Below are positions 1 through 12,296 of a DNA stretch of 64,000 nt, piece by piece. The notes beneath the pieces are model-generated. The model did no database searches, was not told the origin of the DNA, and saw only the letters and a program-made list of their open reading frames with translations. The DNA comes from Platerodrilus igneus (taxonomy: Eukaryota > Arthropoda > Insecta > Coleoptera > Lycidae). The position numbers and the translations under genes are program-made. Each line of letters starts with the position of its first letter. Positions within the stretch are counted from its first letter, which is position 1. The stretch covers positions 4,402,001-4,466,000 of the forward strand of contig JARFIW010001670.1 of the NCBI GenBank assembly GCA_036346225.1, given 5' to 3'.

Positions 1-1028
1 TAAAATGCAATTTTAAAATTTTTTAAATGGCACCCTACAATTTAATTGCTACAATGGATAGTTCATTAAGTGTCCTTTCATTTTTGTTAAGCCTTCCTAT
101 ACCTAAATCCATTACTTTCTGAGATATTTTTGATTTTCTTCAAATTTTATGAATGCTTTTAATTTACATATCTTAAAATAACTTACTATTGGAGAATATT
201 ATAAAACAATTAATACATATTGATTAACAATCAACTACACTTATCCAATAACAATTTTCACTAAAGATATAACAACCTACACTAATACGCTATCAACAGA
301 ATTCTGCCAGATCAACAATATGCATTTTATAGAAAATGTTCAAACAGAAATCAGGCAGGCTTTGAAAAAAATAACAATTACAATCAAAATGCCATTTAGG
401 TTTATTAACTGTAGTGTGTTGTCATTTAACACATTATTAGTTCTGTTTTAAATGTAATCTTTGAAGGAGTTTACAAAATGAATTTTACAGTGGAAGAACA
501 AATAAATATGATTTGGGTATTGGGAGCAAGTTTAAAAAATTTCCTACTTCCATCAAGAATATACCAAGAGAGATATCCTGTTAAATGACAACACACTACA
601 ATTAATAAACCTAAATGACACTTTACATGTAATAGTTATTTTTTTCAAAGCCTGCCTGTTTCCTGCTTGAACATTTTGTATAAAATGCATATTGTTGATC
701 TGGCAGAATTCTGTTGATAGCGTATTAGTGTAGGTTGTTATATCTTTAGTGAAAATTGTTATTTTATAACTGTAGTTGATTGTTAATCAAAATGTATTAA
801 TTGTTTTATAATATTCTCCAATAGTAAGTTATTTTTAATTATGTAAATTAAAAACATTCATAAAATTTGAAGAAAATCAAAATATCTCAGAAAGTAATGG
901 ATTTAGGTATAGGAATGTAACAAAATGAAAGGACACTTAATGAACTCTCCATTGTAGCAATAAAATTGGTAGGGTGCCATTTAAAAAAAATTCTAAAAAT
1001 TGCATTTTGCGAAACCTGACACACCCTG
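1..1028. mobile_element. Long inverted-repeat (foldback) element, left end outside window
   Basis: Positions 1-430 recur as a reverse complement at 580-1010, with a unique centre of about 150 bp. The right end runs to ACACCCTG at 1021-1028 followed by TA. That is the usual terminal motif and target dinucleotide of IS630/mariner-type elements whose transposases carry a DUF4817-like N-terminus. The left arm begins before the window, so the left target duplication cannot be checked. The element is non-autonomous: arms of about 430 bp enclose only a short transposase fragment. The arms differ by scattered substitutions and small indels, so it is not a fresh insertion. Confidence 0.75.
478..588 (+). 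pseudogene. N-terminal fragment of a DUF4817-type transposase
   Basis: This short ORF of 36 codons sits in the loop of the surrounding foldback element. It starts MNFTVEEQINMIWVLG and later reads RIYQERYP. This is the pattern of the helix-turn-helix N-terminal domain (DUF4817) that precedes the DDE domain in many insect IS630/mariner-type transposases. The frame ends at a TGA created by the right inverted arm, so no catalytic part remains. By similarity it looks like a captured piece of a mobilising transposase; I infer it has no enzymatic activity. Confidence 0.5.
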
Positions 1029-1444
1029 TATACTGTGAAGAAATTTCAAAAAAGTGATAATTACAAATATACTATGGTATATAGTAAAATTTTCTGCATT
1101 ATGAAAATTAACATAAGTTGTGTATTAGTGCAGTGGCAATGTATCCAATCAGCGTCATTTTTTCTAAAAACAGTTGAATATCTCAAAAACTAAAAGGAAT
1201 AGACCAATACAATTTGGTATCAAATTAAAGCACTTTTTATGGGCTTTTCAAAAATGTAATAATATATAGGGTGTTCCATTTAAAAAAATATAAGTTTAAT
1301 ATGCCCTGGAATTATGAAACACCCTGTATGCTTCCAAATATTTTTAAAATGTGCACTTTAGGCATGCCTAATATGCTTCAAATTTAGTTTACGTAGCTTT
1401 TATAATAACGGAGTTATCGACCGTTGCCACACTAAAAACTCACC

Positions 1445-1447
<3 letters not shown>
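1029..1447. mobile_element. Overlapping MITE remnants with ACACCCTGTA ends
   Basis: Terminal motifs of the CACCCTGTA kind recur at about 1318-1326 and 1440-1448. A facing AGGGTGTTCCATTT motif lies near 1269, like AGGGTGCCATTT of the foldback element at 971. I read this as at least one small IS630/mariner-type MITE. No ORF is present. Exact boundaries are uncertain because the ends overlap and one runs into a microsatellite. Confidence 0.4.

Positions 1448-1496
<49 letters not shown>
1448..1496. repeat. (TA)n microsatellite
   Basis: About 24 uninterrupted TA units directly follow a CACCCTG transposon end. TA is the target dinucleotide of IS630/Tc1/mariner elements, so the tract may have grown from a target duplication. 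Confidence 0.95.
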
Positions 1497-1497
<1 letters not shown>

Positions 1498-1499
<2 letters not shown>

Positions 1500-1850
1500 A
1501 AACAATAGAAGGGGGACCGAACTGCATCTAACAAGAAAGATCAGTGGCTCTGTTCGAAGACAACAAACATAGTAAAAAGGAGAAAATTGTTAAAAGCATA
1601 TGTGGAAACAAAAAAAAATAGAACAAAAAATAAAAGAAATAGAAGGGCAGGATATGTTCTAAAGTATTTTTGCAGAATAGTGCGGGATATATTAGAAGAG
1701 ATAGGAAAAAAGAGGTAGAGGTATGCCTAGATCAGACTAATGCACACAGATAGTGAAAGATGCAGACTGTGGAAATTTCAGGGAAATGAGTAGGTTAGCT
1801 CATAATAGGAAACAATGAGGGTACTTGTCTAACCTAATGATGATGGAAAT
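1498..1850 (+). mobile_element. Deleted 3' fragment of the RTE-type LINE family
   Basis: This resembles the 3' coding end of the LINE at 50117-53957, in broken frames. It begins with an ACAATAGAAGGGGG-like block that matches the RT region of that LINE near 52280. It then jumps to sequence matching about 52896-52975, and then to the RDILEEIGKKR-like and GNFREM-like segment that matches 53200-53350. It ends near CCTAATGATGATGG. Multiple stops and internal deletions show it is dead. The copy at 53592-53957 starts at the same point of the LINE. Confidence 0.65.
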
Positions 1851-1989
1851 AAACAAGTTTCCTAAAATTCGTCTCTATTGGTCTCACAAAATTAGGTTTA
1901 TAACTTGCTCATAAAAAAATTAACGACTTAACAGATTTGAGGTTTTCTCAGATGTTTGCATTTTTCGAATAATGGCGACCTTGCAGCTT

Positions 1990-3010
1990 AGACTGAAACT
2001 TTATAAAATCAAAAACAATTTAGATTTATGTAGCAAACAGTTTCAGAAAATCTTAGTACCGGGCGAAAAAGTTATCGACAAAACAATGATCTCTTGGCGG
2101 GGCAGATTAGTCTTCAGACAGTAGCTGCCCGCTAAGTCGCATAAATACGGCATCAAAGTGTATAAAATGTGTATTCCCAAAGGATACGCATACGACCTGA
2201 AAGATCGTGGACGAACTTTGTATGTTGACAATTTTTACAACAGTGTATCACTTTGTAAAGACCTTCTAAAATGTCAAACGTACATTTGTGGTACGTTGAG
2301 AAATAACAGAAAAGGTAATCCAAAAGGTGTTTCCAAAAAATAAAAATAAAAAAAGGAAATATGTATGGCAAACATAATGAAAGTGGCATACGGGTAATAA
2401 AATGGGTAGATAAATGCCTAGTACTGATGTTTAGTTCCGCACGAGCCCATTTTGAACAACTAGTTCCGACACGGAAAAAATCGCAAAGGAGAAGACATCA
2501 TAAAGCCCACTGCTATCATCCCTTACAAGGCAAAAAAGGGTGTGGACATGTACAATCACATGTCCTCTTATTACACCGGTCTAAGAAAATCCTTGAAATG
2601 GTACAGAAAACTGATTTTTGAAGATTTATTGGAAAGATGCGTAGTCAATGTGTGAGTAATCTATAATATTTATGATAATAACACAAAAATGGATATGCTA
2701 CGTTTCCGAGAGAAATTTGTTGAAGGATTAACAAGCACAAACATCGAAGGAGTGATAGCTGAAACTGATGTGCTAACTAATGAAAACAAGCAACAAACAA
2801 AGAAAAGGATGAGAGAAAAGCAGTCACAGAATAAGAAAATATGAAGGTACGGCAAGGAAAAGTAGAAGAAGATGAGCATGGTGCTGCAATACGCAGGAAA
2901 GGGGCGCAAAGAAGCCAGAATGAAAACACCGAAAGTGCTAACATTCTGCGAGGTTTGTCAAGATCGACGATGTGCTTGCCATGCTTCAAAAAATTTCGTA
3001 TTTAGTTTGG
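1990..3010 (+). pseudogene. piggyBac-type transposase pseudogene (C-terminal two thirds)
   Basis: Degenerate DDD transposase of the piggyBac superfamily (cut-and-paste at TTAA). The reading goes from FQKILVPGEKVIDKTM near 2038, through YGIKVYKMC, to TLYVDNFYNS near 2216 and GVDMYNHMSSYY near 2541-2575, then a lysine-rich stretch. It ends in a cysteine-rich C-terminus around 2940-2995 (TFCEVCQ, then MCLPCFKKFR in a shifted frame), as expected for the C-terminal zinc-binding domain. The three aspartates usually assigned to catalysis are all recognisable (IDKTM, YVDN, GVDM). An in-frame TAG near 2122, a stop near 2341 and frameshifts disable it. The N-terminal third and the terminal repeats are not found. 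Confidence 0.85.
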
Positions 3011-3212
3011 TTTGTTATATCGATTTTCGTTACTACCTAGCTAATAACCTAATGTTTTGTTTTAGTTCCTTATCATATATAGATGTTTTTTAGCATTTTG
3101 TAAAGTTTTATGCAATGAAAGTTAGTTACAATCTTTGTTGTTGATGTATTGCCATTAAAAACCCACCGATTCCGGAATCATCTTTTCAACTAGTTCGTAT
3201 ATTTTACAGGCA

Positions 3213-3501
3213 TTACATTTGATTTTCCAATGCTCCACCCGAGTTTCATTGGCCAGGAAGCGAGTTTTTACCTGGAGAATTTGGAATTTTGCCGAATCCT
3301 TGCTGTTCCAAGCAAGGTAGGGATCTTTAACGTGCGTGACAACACTCACACAGGGACCTCCATTTTACCTCTCATCCGAACGAGGGTGTATTTTGTGAAA
3401 ATGCTCGCCTAACATTTTCAAGCGGACCGTGTCGGGATTCAAACCGGGGACCTTGGGCGTAGTAGTCACACACATACCACTACGCCACGGAGCCGCCTCA
3501 A
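3213..3501 (-). mobile_element. tRNA-derived SINE, copy 1
   Basis: On the minus strand this has a tRNA-like head. The A box is TGGCGTAGTGGTA and the B box is GGTTTGAATCC. A ~200 bp body follows, containing GTTAAAGATCCCTACC. It is flanked by a 15 bp target duplication, TATATTTTACAGGCA, at 3198-3212 and 3502-3516. It would be transcribed by RNA polymerase III and mobilised by a partner LINE; this copy has no poly-A tail. Similar copies lie at 3653, 7734, 18150 and 45207. Confidence 0.9.
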
Positions 3502-3652
3502 TATATTTTACAGGCAGCCGTAACTTCAATATGAAAGACCCCAATATAGGCGTCAAGTTTTAAAATCCATTTAATGTGAAACCCAACAGGACCCCATCGG
3601 TAGGTAAGAACGTCTATTAAGACGTAAGTGTGACCCACCGGTAAGTCGCAAC

Positions 3653-3949
3653 AGGCGGCTTCGTGACGTAGTTGTACGTGTGTGACTACTCGCCCAAGGT
3701 TCCGGGTTCGAATCCCGACAGGGTCCGCTTGAAAAATGTTAGGCGAGCATTTTTCACAAAAATACACCCTCTTTCGGATGAGAGGTACAATGGTGGTCCC
3801 GTGTGTGAGTGTTGTCACGCACGTTAAAGATCCCTACCTTGCTTTAAACAGCAAGGGTTCGGCAAAATTCTAAATTCTTCAGGTAAAAAAAATTCGCTTC
3901 CTGGCCAATGTAGTACCTTCGGGTGGAGCATTGGAAAATCATATGTAAG
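3653..3949 (+). mobile_element. tRNA-derived SINE, copy 2
   Basis: Same family as the copy at 3213, opposite orientation, 151 bp away. B box GGGTTCGAATCCC is intact near 3706; the A box has changed. An imperfect target duplication, GTAAGTCGCAAC at 3641 and GTAGGTCACAAC at 3950, supports an independent insertion. Confidence 0.88.
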
Positions 3950-3961
3950 GTAGGTCACAAC

Positions 3962-6660
3962 GTCGTGAATGTTTTAATTTGTACTTTATGTTATCTAAGC
4001 ACTCTTTAATTCATAACGCTTTACTGATCATTCAAAACTGTTTTTACAGTGTCTCTGTAATAGTTGAAATTTACCCAACTGCTATGAAACTCTTTTTGGT
4101 TCTGTTAATTCTCGGAGTCATTTTCGAAATACGGTAGCTTCCTTTAGGATCCCTCTGCATAACAGGCTACAATCTTAAGCTATATGGCTACTGCTAATAT
4201 GTTTTTTTGTATTTAAAATGTTATAGTAGCATATTTTCAGATCACAAGAGATAAATATTTTAAGTAATTTACACAATCTCTTCTACTACAAACCTACCTC
4301 TAAACCATCGCTTTAACATCACAGACACCGAATATTGAAGTTTGAAATGCTTTGACGTCACCACAGCAATCGTACACATTTAATAAAATTTCCCAAGCAA
4401 ATTCGATTACGATTGAACGAATTGCGTAATAAATATGTAAATTCAAATCCCGATCTGTATTAAAACCTTTACAGAACTGATGGTTCGCGAACGGCCCTAA
4501 AGCGAACAGAGATTACTTTTAAACTGAAGGGTTAAGTCATGAAATTACTATCATCCTCGTATGGTTTTCAGTATATTCTATTAAGAGTTTAATTAAACTG
4601 CTCGGGTTAACTCGACGTATGCAAATTGAATTAATTGCAGCATATGCGTTTAAATATTTTTAGCTCACCATTAAGCAGTTCGTATACAGAGTGTACTAAA
4701 TAATAAACAAAAAAAAAGTATTTACTTACTGAATTCTGAATATATAACGTAATAAGCAATGGTGACTTGTACGTTCTACAATATATATTGTTTCATAGTG
4801 GGTGTTCGTTCCATCAACTCTAATGAGTTTTCCATTAAAAGCTGTCATTTTAAATACAGCTCCCATTTTTCATTTGTTGAGTTGACATCAGTAATTGTTT
4901 GGGATTCTAGTAGTGAAAAATATACGTATAACAAAAATGAAACGATATACGCTTAAACAACACATTGAAATAGTGAAAAATTATTATAAAGTGTTACCGG
5001 TAAAATAAGTGCTAAATGAATTAAAGTTTGATTTACCCTGAAGGGGCGGGAACCCCGTAACAATATAAGGGTGCGTCGGATAACCGAAGTGGTGCGGTGA
5101 GTCAGTTCCTATGAATATATGAGTAAAGAAAATAAAAAGAAATAAAGAAATACAAAAATTAATAAATAATAATACTTAAATGCAAAAATTCTACATTACG
5201 TTAACACTTACCCTTAAAGGTTTTTCTTACGGTCAAAATAGAGCGCCAAACTGCCGGTCACAGAAATTCTTTTGATGTTATTTTTACACAGAAGTTGGTT
5301 TTTCCGTATAAAACTCCCTTGCTGTGGTCATAATTAAAGAAATTTTCAAATAAATCGCTCCTTCCAAGTAAGAATATCACTGGAGTATATGGATATCCTT
5401 TACAAATCACTGACTTTACCTATTTCCTAAATAAATTTAAATAAAAAACTACCTAAATTTAACCTCGTGCGCATACAATATACTTTCTTAGCAACAAATT
5501 CATAACCTCAACTCTAGCCAGGTATTGCTAAAATAAATTCTAAAGGAAACATTAATCTAAGCGATCAACAAAACTGTTCGCCACTCCAAATTTTCCTGCT
5601 TTTATGTTTCATCATAAAACGTTCGTATATCTTAAATTATTGACAATGTCATTTATTATAATAAAACCCAGTTAGATCCCTAACTTTGTGTTGTATATTA
5701 CCTTTTCCATAATACTTTAATTCCAACACCTACATATTACTTAATAGTTTAAACTAATAACATTCTTCAATTTATTCACCCTTCATTCCGGCGGTAAATC
5801 ATTAATCAATCAATAAAAAATTACTGTGATGTTTAATTGGTGTCCTACGTTGTAAAATATCAAACATATAGATAACACCGGATCATAAACATGCCTATAA
5901 TATTACTTACAGTTTGATTCGCCTGATTTAAGATTTAGAATGTCCAGATCACTCGAGCTTTCCAATTTTCCAAACGACAGGTATAACACAACTTAATGAC
6001 GCGATGAACAATTCCAGTTTCACTACCTCTAAATGGTCACAACGACACTAATTCCACCCGCAAGTACATTGAAATACCTCGCCTAGCGCGAGATAAGTTT
6101 TCATAACTTATCGTATACCGCTTTTCTATCTTTGTAAGCTACGTTCCGTTCAACTTCTTACAATTCACTCACCTCACTATATTTTTACTTTTCTAGAAAT
6201 AAATTCTTAATTTTTGCTTTTCGAAATTATAGCTTGTCCTACGTCCTCCCTCTTCTCCCGCGATCTAACGTTTTCGTACCTCTGCATGTGCGTGTTTTCA
6301 GGTAAGCGATTCCTATATAACTGAGTTTGTTTATATTTCCGTACGTTCAACGAATCTAATTTGCGTCCACTGTAAATCATATTTTATTACTGTCAGCGTC
6401 TGTTAATGCAACATATAGAGTTTTATCTTCTATGCTTATCACACAAGTTCGCACGTTTACTATCTGTTACAATGTATTTATCTGTGAAAAATGTTTACGC
6501 AAATATTTGTGACATTTTGAGATCTGCTTTGGGGTTCTTTAATGTCACCGTCCTTCATTACCGTACAATGTAGTTAAAACAACAAATTTGTTCTTACTTA
6601 TCTAATTTATTCTTATGAAAACAAAATTTGAAATGTTCTGATTAATTAAGAATAATTATT
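3962..6660. other. No recognisable gene or element
   Basis: AT-rich sequence with stops in all frames. One short GC-richer patch at about 5038-5110 contains the inverted repeat GGGGCGGGAACCCC. A second small hairpin, GATAAGTTTTCATAACTTATC less its last base, lies near 6092. Neither could be assigned a function. Confidence 0.5.
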
Positions 6661-6769
6661 TACGAAATCTTTTATACAAAAGGCGTCCATATACCTTGTC
6701 CCTTTAAAATTAAATCTTTTTCTTTCACATCTAATTTATTGTTAGTATAACGCCACGCGTTACAAAAGC

Positions 6770-7690
6770 ACGATGAAAACTTTGCAAAAACAGTTCTCAC
6801 TGCTTTCGAACGTACTAAGACAGCTGTCCGCTCAACCATCCTGGATGTATTCAACAAATTCAACACTTTGGACAAGTTATGATGTGAAGAGTACAATTCG
6901 TGTTCGTTCAGCAAAGCAATTTGAAAACATAACTGAGCGGCAAATGCGATAGAAAACCCTGGTTTGTCAAGGAATTGGGCATATCACAAACTAGTTTGCA
7001 CCGTTTCTTATATCGATTAAAACTAGCAAACCGCGACCAACGCTGTAATTCTGTAACTGGATGTTAGGAATGCCAAAAGACCGTATTTTTTTCAGAAAAT
7101 CATCTCAGCGAAGAGGCCCATTTTTACCTTGTGGGCTATTTTAATAAACATAATTGTCGCATTTGGAGCTCTGAAACCCCTAAAGAAATAGTTGAAAAAC
7201 CACTCTATCCAAAACGACTGACAGTTTGGTGCCATTTATGGGTTTGTAGCGTCATTAGTCCCTATTTTTTTCAAAATGGCACAGGAATGACACTTTTAGT
7301 CATCCAAATTTTGTTATGGATCTTTTTAGGCTAAAGTTCTTGCTTTGGACATAGACGAATTTATTTTCAACTGGATAGCGTTTATGCCATTTTGATTTGG
7401 AAATAATCACGTTATTATGTTTAAAATTTTCTGAACATGTGATTTCTCTCAATCCAGATTTAAATTCCCCGACAAGATCCTACATTAGACTACTTTCTGT
7501 GAAAATACGTGAAGGATTAGGACTACGCAAATGGGCCAACAGCAATTGAAAACCTATAAGACATCGGTAGGGCAGAAGTTCGTAAACTAAGTCTAGAAAT
7601 GTGTAAAATGTAATAAAAATTTTCTTCAAAAGAGTAGCCGCTTGTGAGAACAGTCTAGAGGGTGATTCACATTTAATAATAGGGTTTTAA
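6770..7690 (+). pseudogene. IS630/mariner-type (DDE) transposase pseudogene
   Basis: Broken transposase, readable only by switching frames. The helix-turn-helix region reads ENPGLS, then ELGISQTSLHRFLYRLKLA near 6985-7025. The first catalytic block is NKHNCRIWSSETPKEIVEKP near 7143-7205, followed by TVWCHLWV and ISPYFFQNGTG. The last catalytic block is LDYFLWKYVKD near 7486-7517, whose aspartate is the third catalytic acid in this family. The C-terminus ends near 7690. At least four frameshifts and several stops are present. No terminal repeats were found around it. It is a different, older family member than the element at 11619-14167. Confidence 0.8.
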
Positions 7691-7733
7691 CTGTATTAAA
7701 ATAAAAGTATAATCAGTTTTTCAGAAAAAAATT

Positions 7734-8028
7734 GCTATCCGTAGCGTAGTCGGTATACATGTGACTACTGTGTCCAAGGTCCCGAGTTCGAATCCGGACA
7801 CGGTCCGCTTAAAAAATGTTAGGCGAGCATTTCTCAGAAAAATACACCTTCGTTCGAATGAGAGGTAAACTGGATGTCCCGTGTGTGAGTGTTGTCACGC
7901 ACATTAAAGATCTCTACCTTGCTTGGAACAGCAAGCCTTCGGCAAAATTCAAAATTTCTAGGTAAAAAAAGATTGCTTCCTGGCCAATGTAGTACCTTTG
8001 AGTGTAGCATTGGAGAATTAAATGTAGT
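7734..8028 (+). mobile_element. tRNA-derived SINE, copy 3
   Basis: Matches copies 1 and 2 along the whole length. A-box-like GTAGCGTAGTCGGTA lies near 7741 and B-box-like GAGTTCGAATCC near 7784. The conserved body GTGTTGTCACGCAC lies near 7889. The tail is GAGAATTAAATGTAG. It lies directly after the transposase pseudogene. I could not identify a target duplication. Confidence 0.85.
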
Positions 8029-11000
8029 GTGGATTAAATAGGTCCGACTGCAATCATACATCCGATTTATAATTATACGAAATATTCTTTTACAAGCAAT
8101 TAAGATATCCACAACAGCTTTGTCTTACGAACAAGCGTAACATCGATAAATTAAAATTACAACTTCCTTGTAATACAAATCTGATATACTAAGAATAGAC
8201 TCCAAAATCTCTACAACAGCTTTGTCTAACGCATGATATTTTAAATATAACATGAAAAAATATATAACTATTGGATAATTTGAATATTTTAATTCTGTAT
8301 TCTCTATTTTGAAACCAATTTAAGTATTTCAAATAATCTATTGACGCCTAAGTATCAATAAACGTATTATCTAATCTTATCGATTCTACCCCAACATCGA
8401 AGTTTCAATCAAAACTTAACTGCGTTCTCAACATCTGTTGGGTTTTGTATAGACAAGCTTCTTATGACGTCGGTATCTAGATCCTTCTCGATCCAGCTGG
8501 TTGTTTCCATGTTCGTAGTGGTTGGTTCTCGAAGTAGGTGTTTGTTTTGAAAGATGTGTCGTTTGTTATCAACGTTTTAAGATTTATTGTTTTAATTGGT
8601 GTCTCATGTTATATAATAATTACTTGTCTTATCTATCAATATTCAAGATTTTATTGCCTTAACTAGCCTTAGGTTATATCATAATTTTAGTGTTTGATTG
8701 TTCTAGAACATAAGTCAATGAACACGCTACTCACTACTTAGAAATACAATAATAAATTCTTTGTGAAATATGCGATTGTAGTTTAAAACTTGATTTAATA
8801 CGCTTTTATAGAAATACTAACGTACGTTTGTTATTATATAAAAATTCCTTTTTCACTTGAAAATTAAAATATTATGCACGCGGCTTCACGTACCAATAAA
8901 TTACCTGTCAATTTATTTAAAGAACGTTTTTATAAAATTTTAATGAGGTTTTCCACTAAAATTTTCAAAACGATACTTTTATTAATTGCAAAATGAAAAC
9001 CGTTTAGAATATGTCCATGCACTTACAAGACATTTATACATACGACTTTGATAACAAAATGTGGATCAAACTCTTTTGATTACTCATAGAACTGAATTTT
9101 TTACGCTTTGCATGATCTAACACGATCTCTCGTTATTAATGATCTGATAATTACCGTTTTTTATGTATTTATACTTTTTATACTGGCACTTCAAAAATAT
9201 GTTTTCTAAACAAATAAATATCTACATTTTCAGGCTTTTTCTTGAATTTCCCTAAATTTTTGTCAGGTTTACGATGTTGGGTGTTTATGAGATGTTGCAA
9301 TATGTCCTTTCCGTTAATGTGAGAAAGAGGTCACGAAAGGTCATTGAAACCTAAATTCTATAAATAAAACCCATCCAAGGAAAAAAAACGTGAAAAAATT
9401 TTAATTTGACAATTTTTAATTGCTCTACCCTGCATAAATATAAAAGTATTTCGTTATCATTAAAATACAAAAGTCATTCGATACTTCCGCGTAAAAACAA
9501 TATCAATTTGTCGCATTCGCAAAGCCATTGAATGTCATTGTGTAAACAATCATTCTATACTAAGTAAAACGAGTTTCATTTTAAATAGGTACGTTAGTTA
9601 TTGAAAACATAATCCGCTGAATTACTGAAATCCGTGCTTTTATTAGAATGCAAATTAATTTTATGATTTAAATACAAAAATATTCATTTAATTACCATAA
9701 GAATATTCGCTTCATTCGCCGAAAAATGGCATAAAATAGGGTCTGTTTAACGCATTTTTATTTAAAACAAAATTATATTTATTCTTGTTAAAGATGCCTT
9801 ACAACGCTTTTAAAATATTAACATTATTAGTGTACAAATCAATTATTAAGAAAGCAAACCGTAGCATATTTTCCGTGTAGACTGAGGAGAAGTCGCATGT
9901 GCTTTCAAAGCAGAAAATAATTATCTCGCGTGTATATAACATTTAATTTCATTTCAAGAAGTATCTTCGCGATTAATAAGGCGAATACGTCAATTTTATT
10001 AAGAAATATTTTTAAAAGTCATCAAATAGCCAATTATGAATAAACCCATTATTCAAGGAATCACTCCGATATTAAAATGCCATGAAATAAAACCGAGATA
10101 GATTAAAACTAATTCATAGCTTTCAGTGTTACAATAAGATAGAATGAGACGCGACCATTAACCTCGTGCATTAGACAAGTATAAACGATTCGATTTACAT
10201 TTAACATAAAGCATAGCTTGATACTAATTAGATCATTAAAACCATGGAATCCTCGGAAATATTACATTACGTAGTTGAATTATGTTCGAAACGGATTAGA
10301 AAGGATCTAGAATAATGATGTATTAAGATTATTTTGTATATAAACAAAAGTAATTAACATTCATTATTCATTTATTTTTAAGAGATCGACCATGTAAGTC
10401 TGCGTAAAGAATGAGTCATTCTTTCCAAACATATGTAACATTTAAGGCAGAGTTGCAAGCTTACGACGTGAAACGTATACGTTTGAATAGTTTAAAACAT
10501 GGAATTTATCAAATGCAATTATATGATAAGGCATCATTTGTTTTGTAAGAATATTATAAAAATTGAACATTTTTTGAAACTAGAGCTGCTCTAAAGTTAA
10601 TTAATTAAAAATGGAAAATGCACTTTTGCATACTAATAAACTGATGGAGATTTAAGATGGAAAAGAGATTTTTATATGCGCTATAAGACCATAAGAATTG
10701 TAAGTCAAAATTTTAGATTTTTTGTTTGTAACTGAGAAGAATGTTTGAATATTGATAATTTAGACTTAGAAAAGTTTTCATTTTTATTATTTGTGAAGTG
10801 GATAGTTTGCATTAAATTTAGAGGTCAAAGTTTGAAGCATTTTGACCGTTAATAAATTATCTGTGAAGAGTTGTTGGCCAATCACATTTTACAAACGTGG
10901 TAATTAACCAGCTATTAATTAAAGAGGATTTTGTACTTTTTAACAAAGATTAGGTAAGGAATATTTTAATAATTAAGTAATTCGTAGTAATTAATTTCGG

Positions 11001-11616
11001 TATGAACTAAGCTGTAAACTGTTCTATATTCTTTTGTATAAAATAAAAATGTTTTTGAACGTATCGACGTATCTTGAGGCTTTTGTGTTTTATTTTGTAA
11101 ATTCCACAATATAATTTCCGTTGAGCTAGCCAGACAAAGAAATGAAAAAGAAGATAAGATAATAATTTCATACTTTCTAGTGTATTCCCATTAATACAGT
11201 TCGCTGTACCTAAGTCACAACATTAATTTTGGCAAACCTTCCAAACCCAAGTGTTGTTACAACACTCTTTACATATATAAACGTAAATATAAACGTTTCA
11301 ACCATTATACCGGAATTTTTCTTCTGTTAATATTTCTTTAATTTTCCGTAAAATCTGAACAACATATGAATTAATACTATAATATAAACACTTACGGAAC
11401 ACTTACGGAAACGTCTTAATTCAAAAACACGATATTTGCTTTTTGTTAAAATATTACTACCAACAACTACTCAGTATGTCAATTACTCAAACATGGAGTG
11501 CTATATAGCTTGCCATTAAACCTTTAATAATCCTTTTAATGAACGATACCTATTTAGTATGTACGTGTACTGATATCACATATTTATTTAGCTTACCCTG
11601 ACCCATTAATATCATA
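8029..11616. other. No recognisable gene or element
   Basis: 3.6 kb of AT-rich DNA without a credible ORF, RNA gene or repeat assignment. A short direct repeat, CAACAGCTTTGTCTTACG and CAACAGCTTTGTCTAACG, occurs near 8113 and 8215. Nothing else stood out. Confidence 0.45.
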
Positions 11617-12296
11617 TACAGTGTGTCCCAAATTGGATGTATTAAATGGGTAACTTAGTTGTTATTAAAGATACAATAAAACTGTGTGCGCAGTCATAGG
11701 CCAACTTTTTGAAATCAATTCAATGGTGAAATTACAAATGAGCGATCTTCTTTTGTTTTCGAGTTATAGCCAAAAATTGATATTTTTTACAATTCTATTA
11801 ATTCTCATAACTCATTTGTTTGCAAAAATATCCAAAAATACTGTAAAAGTCTTTTATACAGTTTTTTACGTAGAATACAGTGGCGTACGCAAATATTTAA
11901 TATTTATAACACTTTTGAGGTTATAATATAAACTTGCATTTTTTTTTAATGGAAACCACAATCGGTTGTCGCTTTATTTAAAAGCTCTTTTTGACAGCTT
12001 TTCAAAAATATATAGTTTAGTATAATTATTTTTTCAAATGGCCGATTTATTCCATGTTTTTGGTATAATAAAATAATTTATTGTATTGGTAATTTATAGT
12101 TGGCCGCGAAACAAAAGGTAAACACAAAACAAGAGTTTATTATTGTACCACACCACTCTAAACAACAAAGTTTGAAAGCTAGAAGAATACAATATCATAA
12201 CTACATATATTACAAAAATTAATATAATTACATCTTAAATTGAAAATTATACTTTCCTATCCACATTTAAACAGTCTATAATCCATATATGGATAC

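Noticed and set aside
2361..2621. 86-codon plus-strand ORF
   Set aside because: It overlaps the piggyBac pseudogene in a frame different from the conserved motifs; the conserved GVDMYNHMSSYY lies in another frame.
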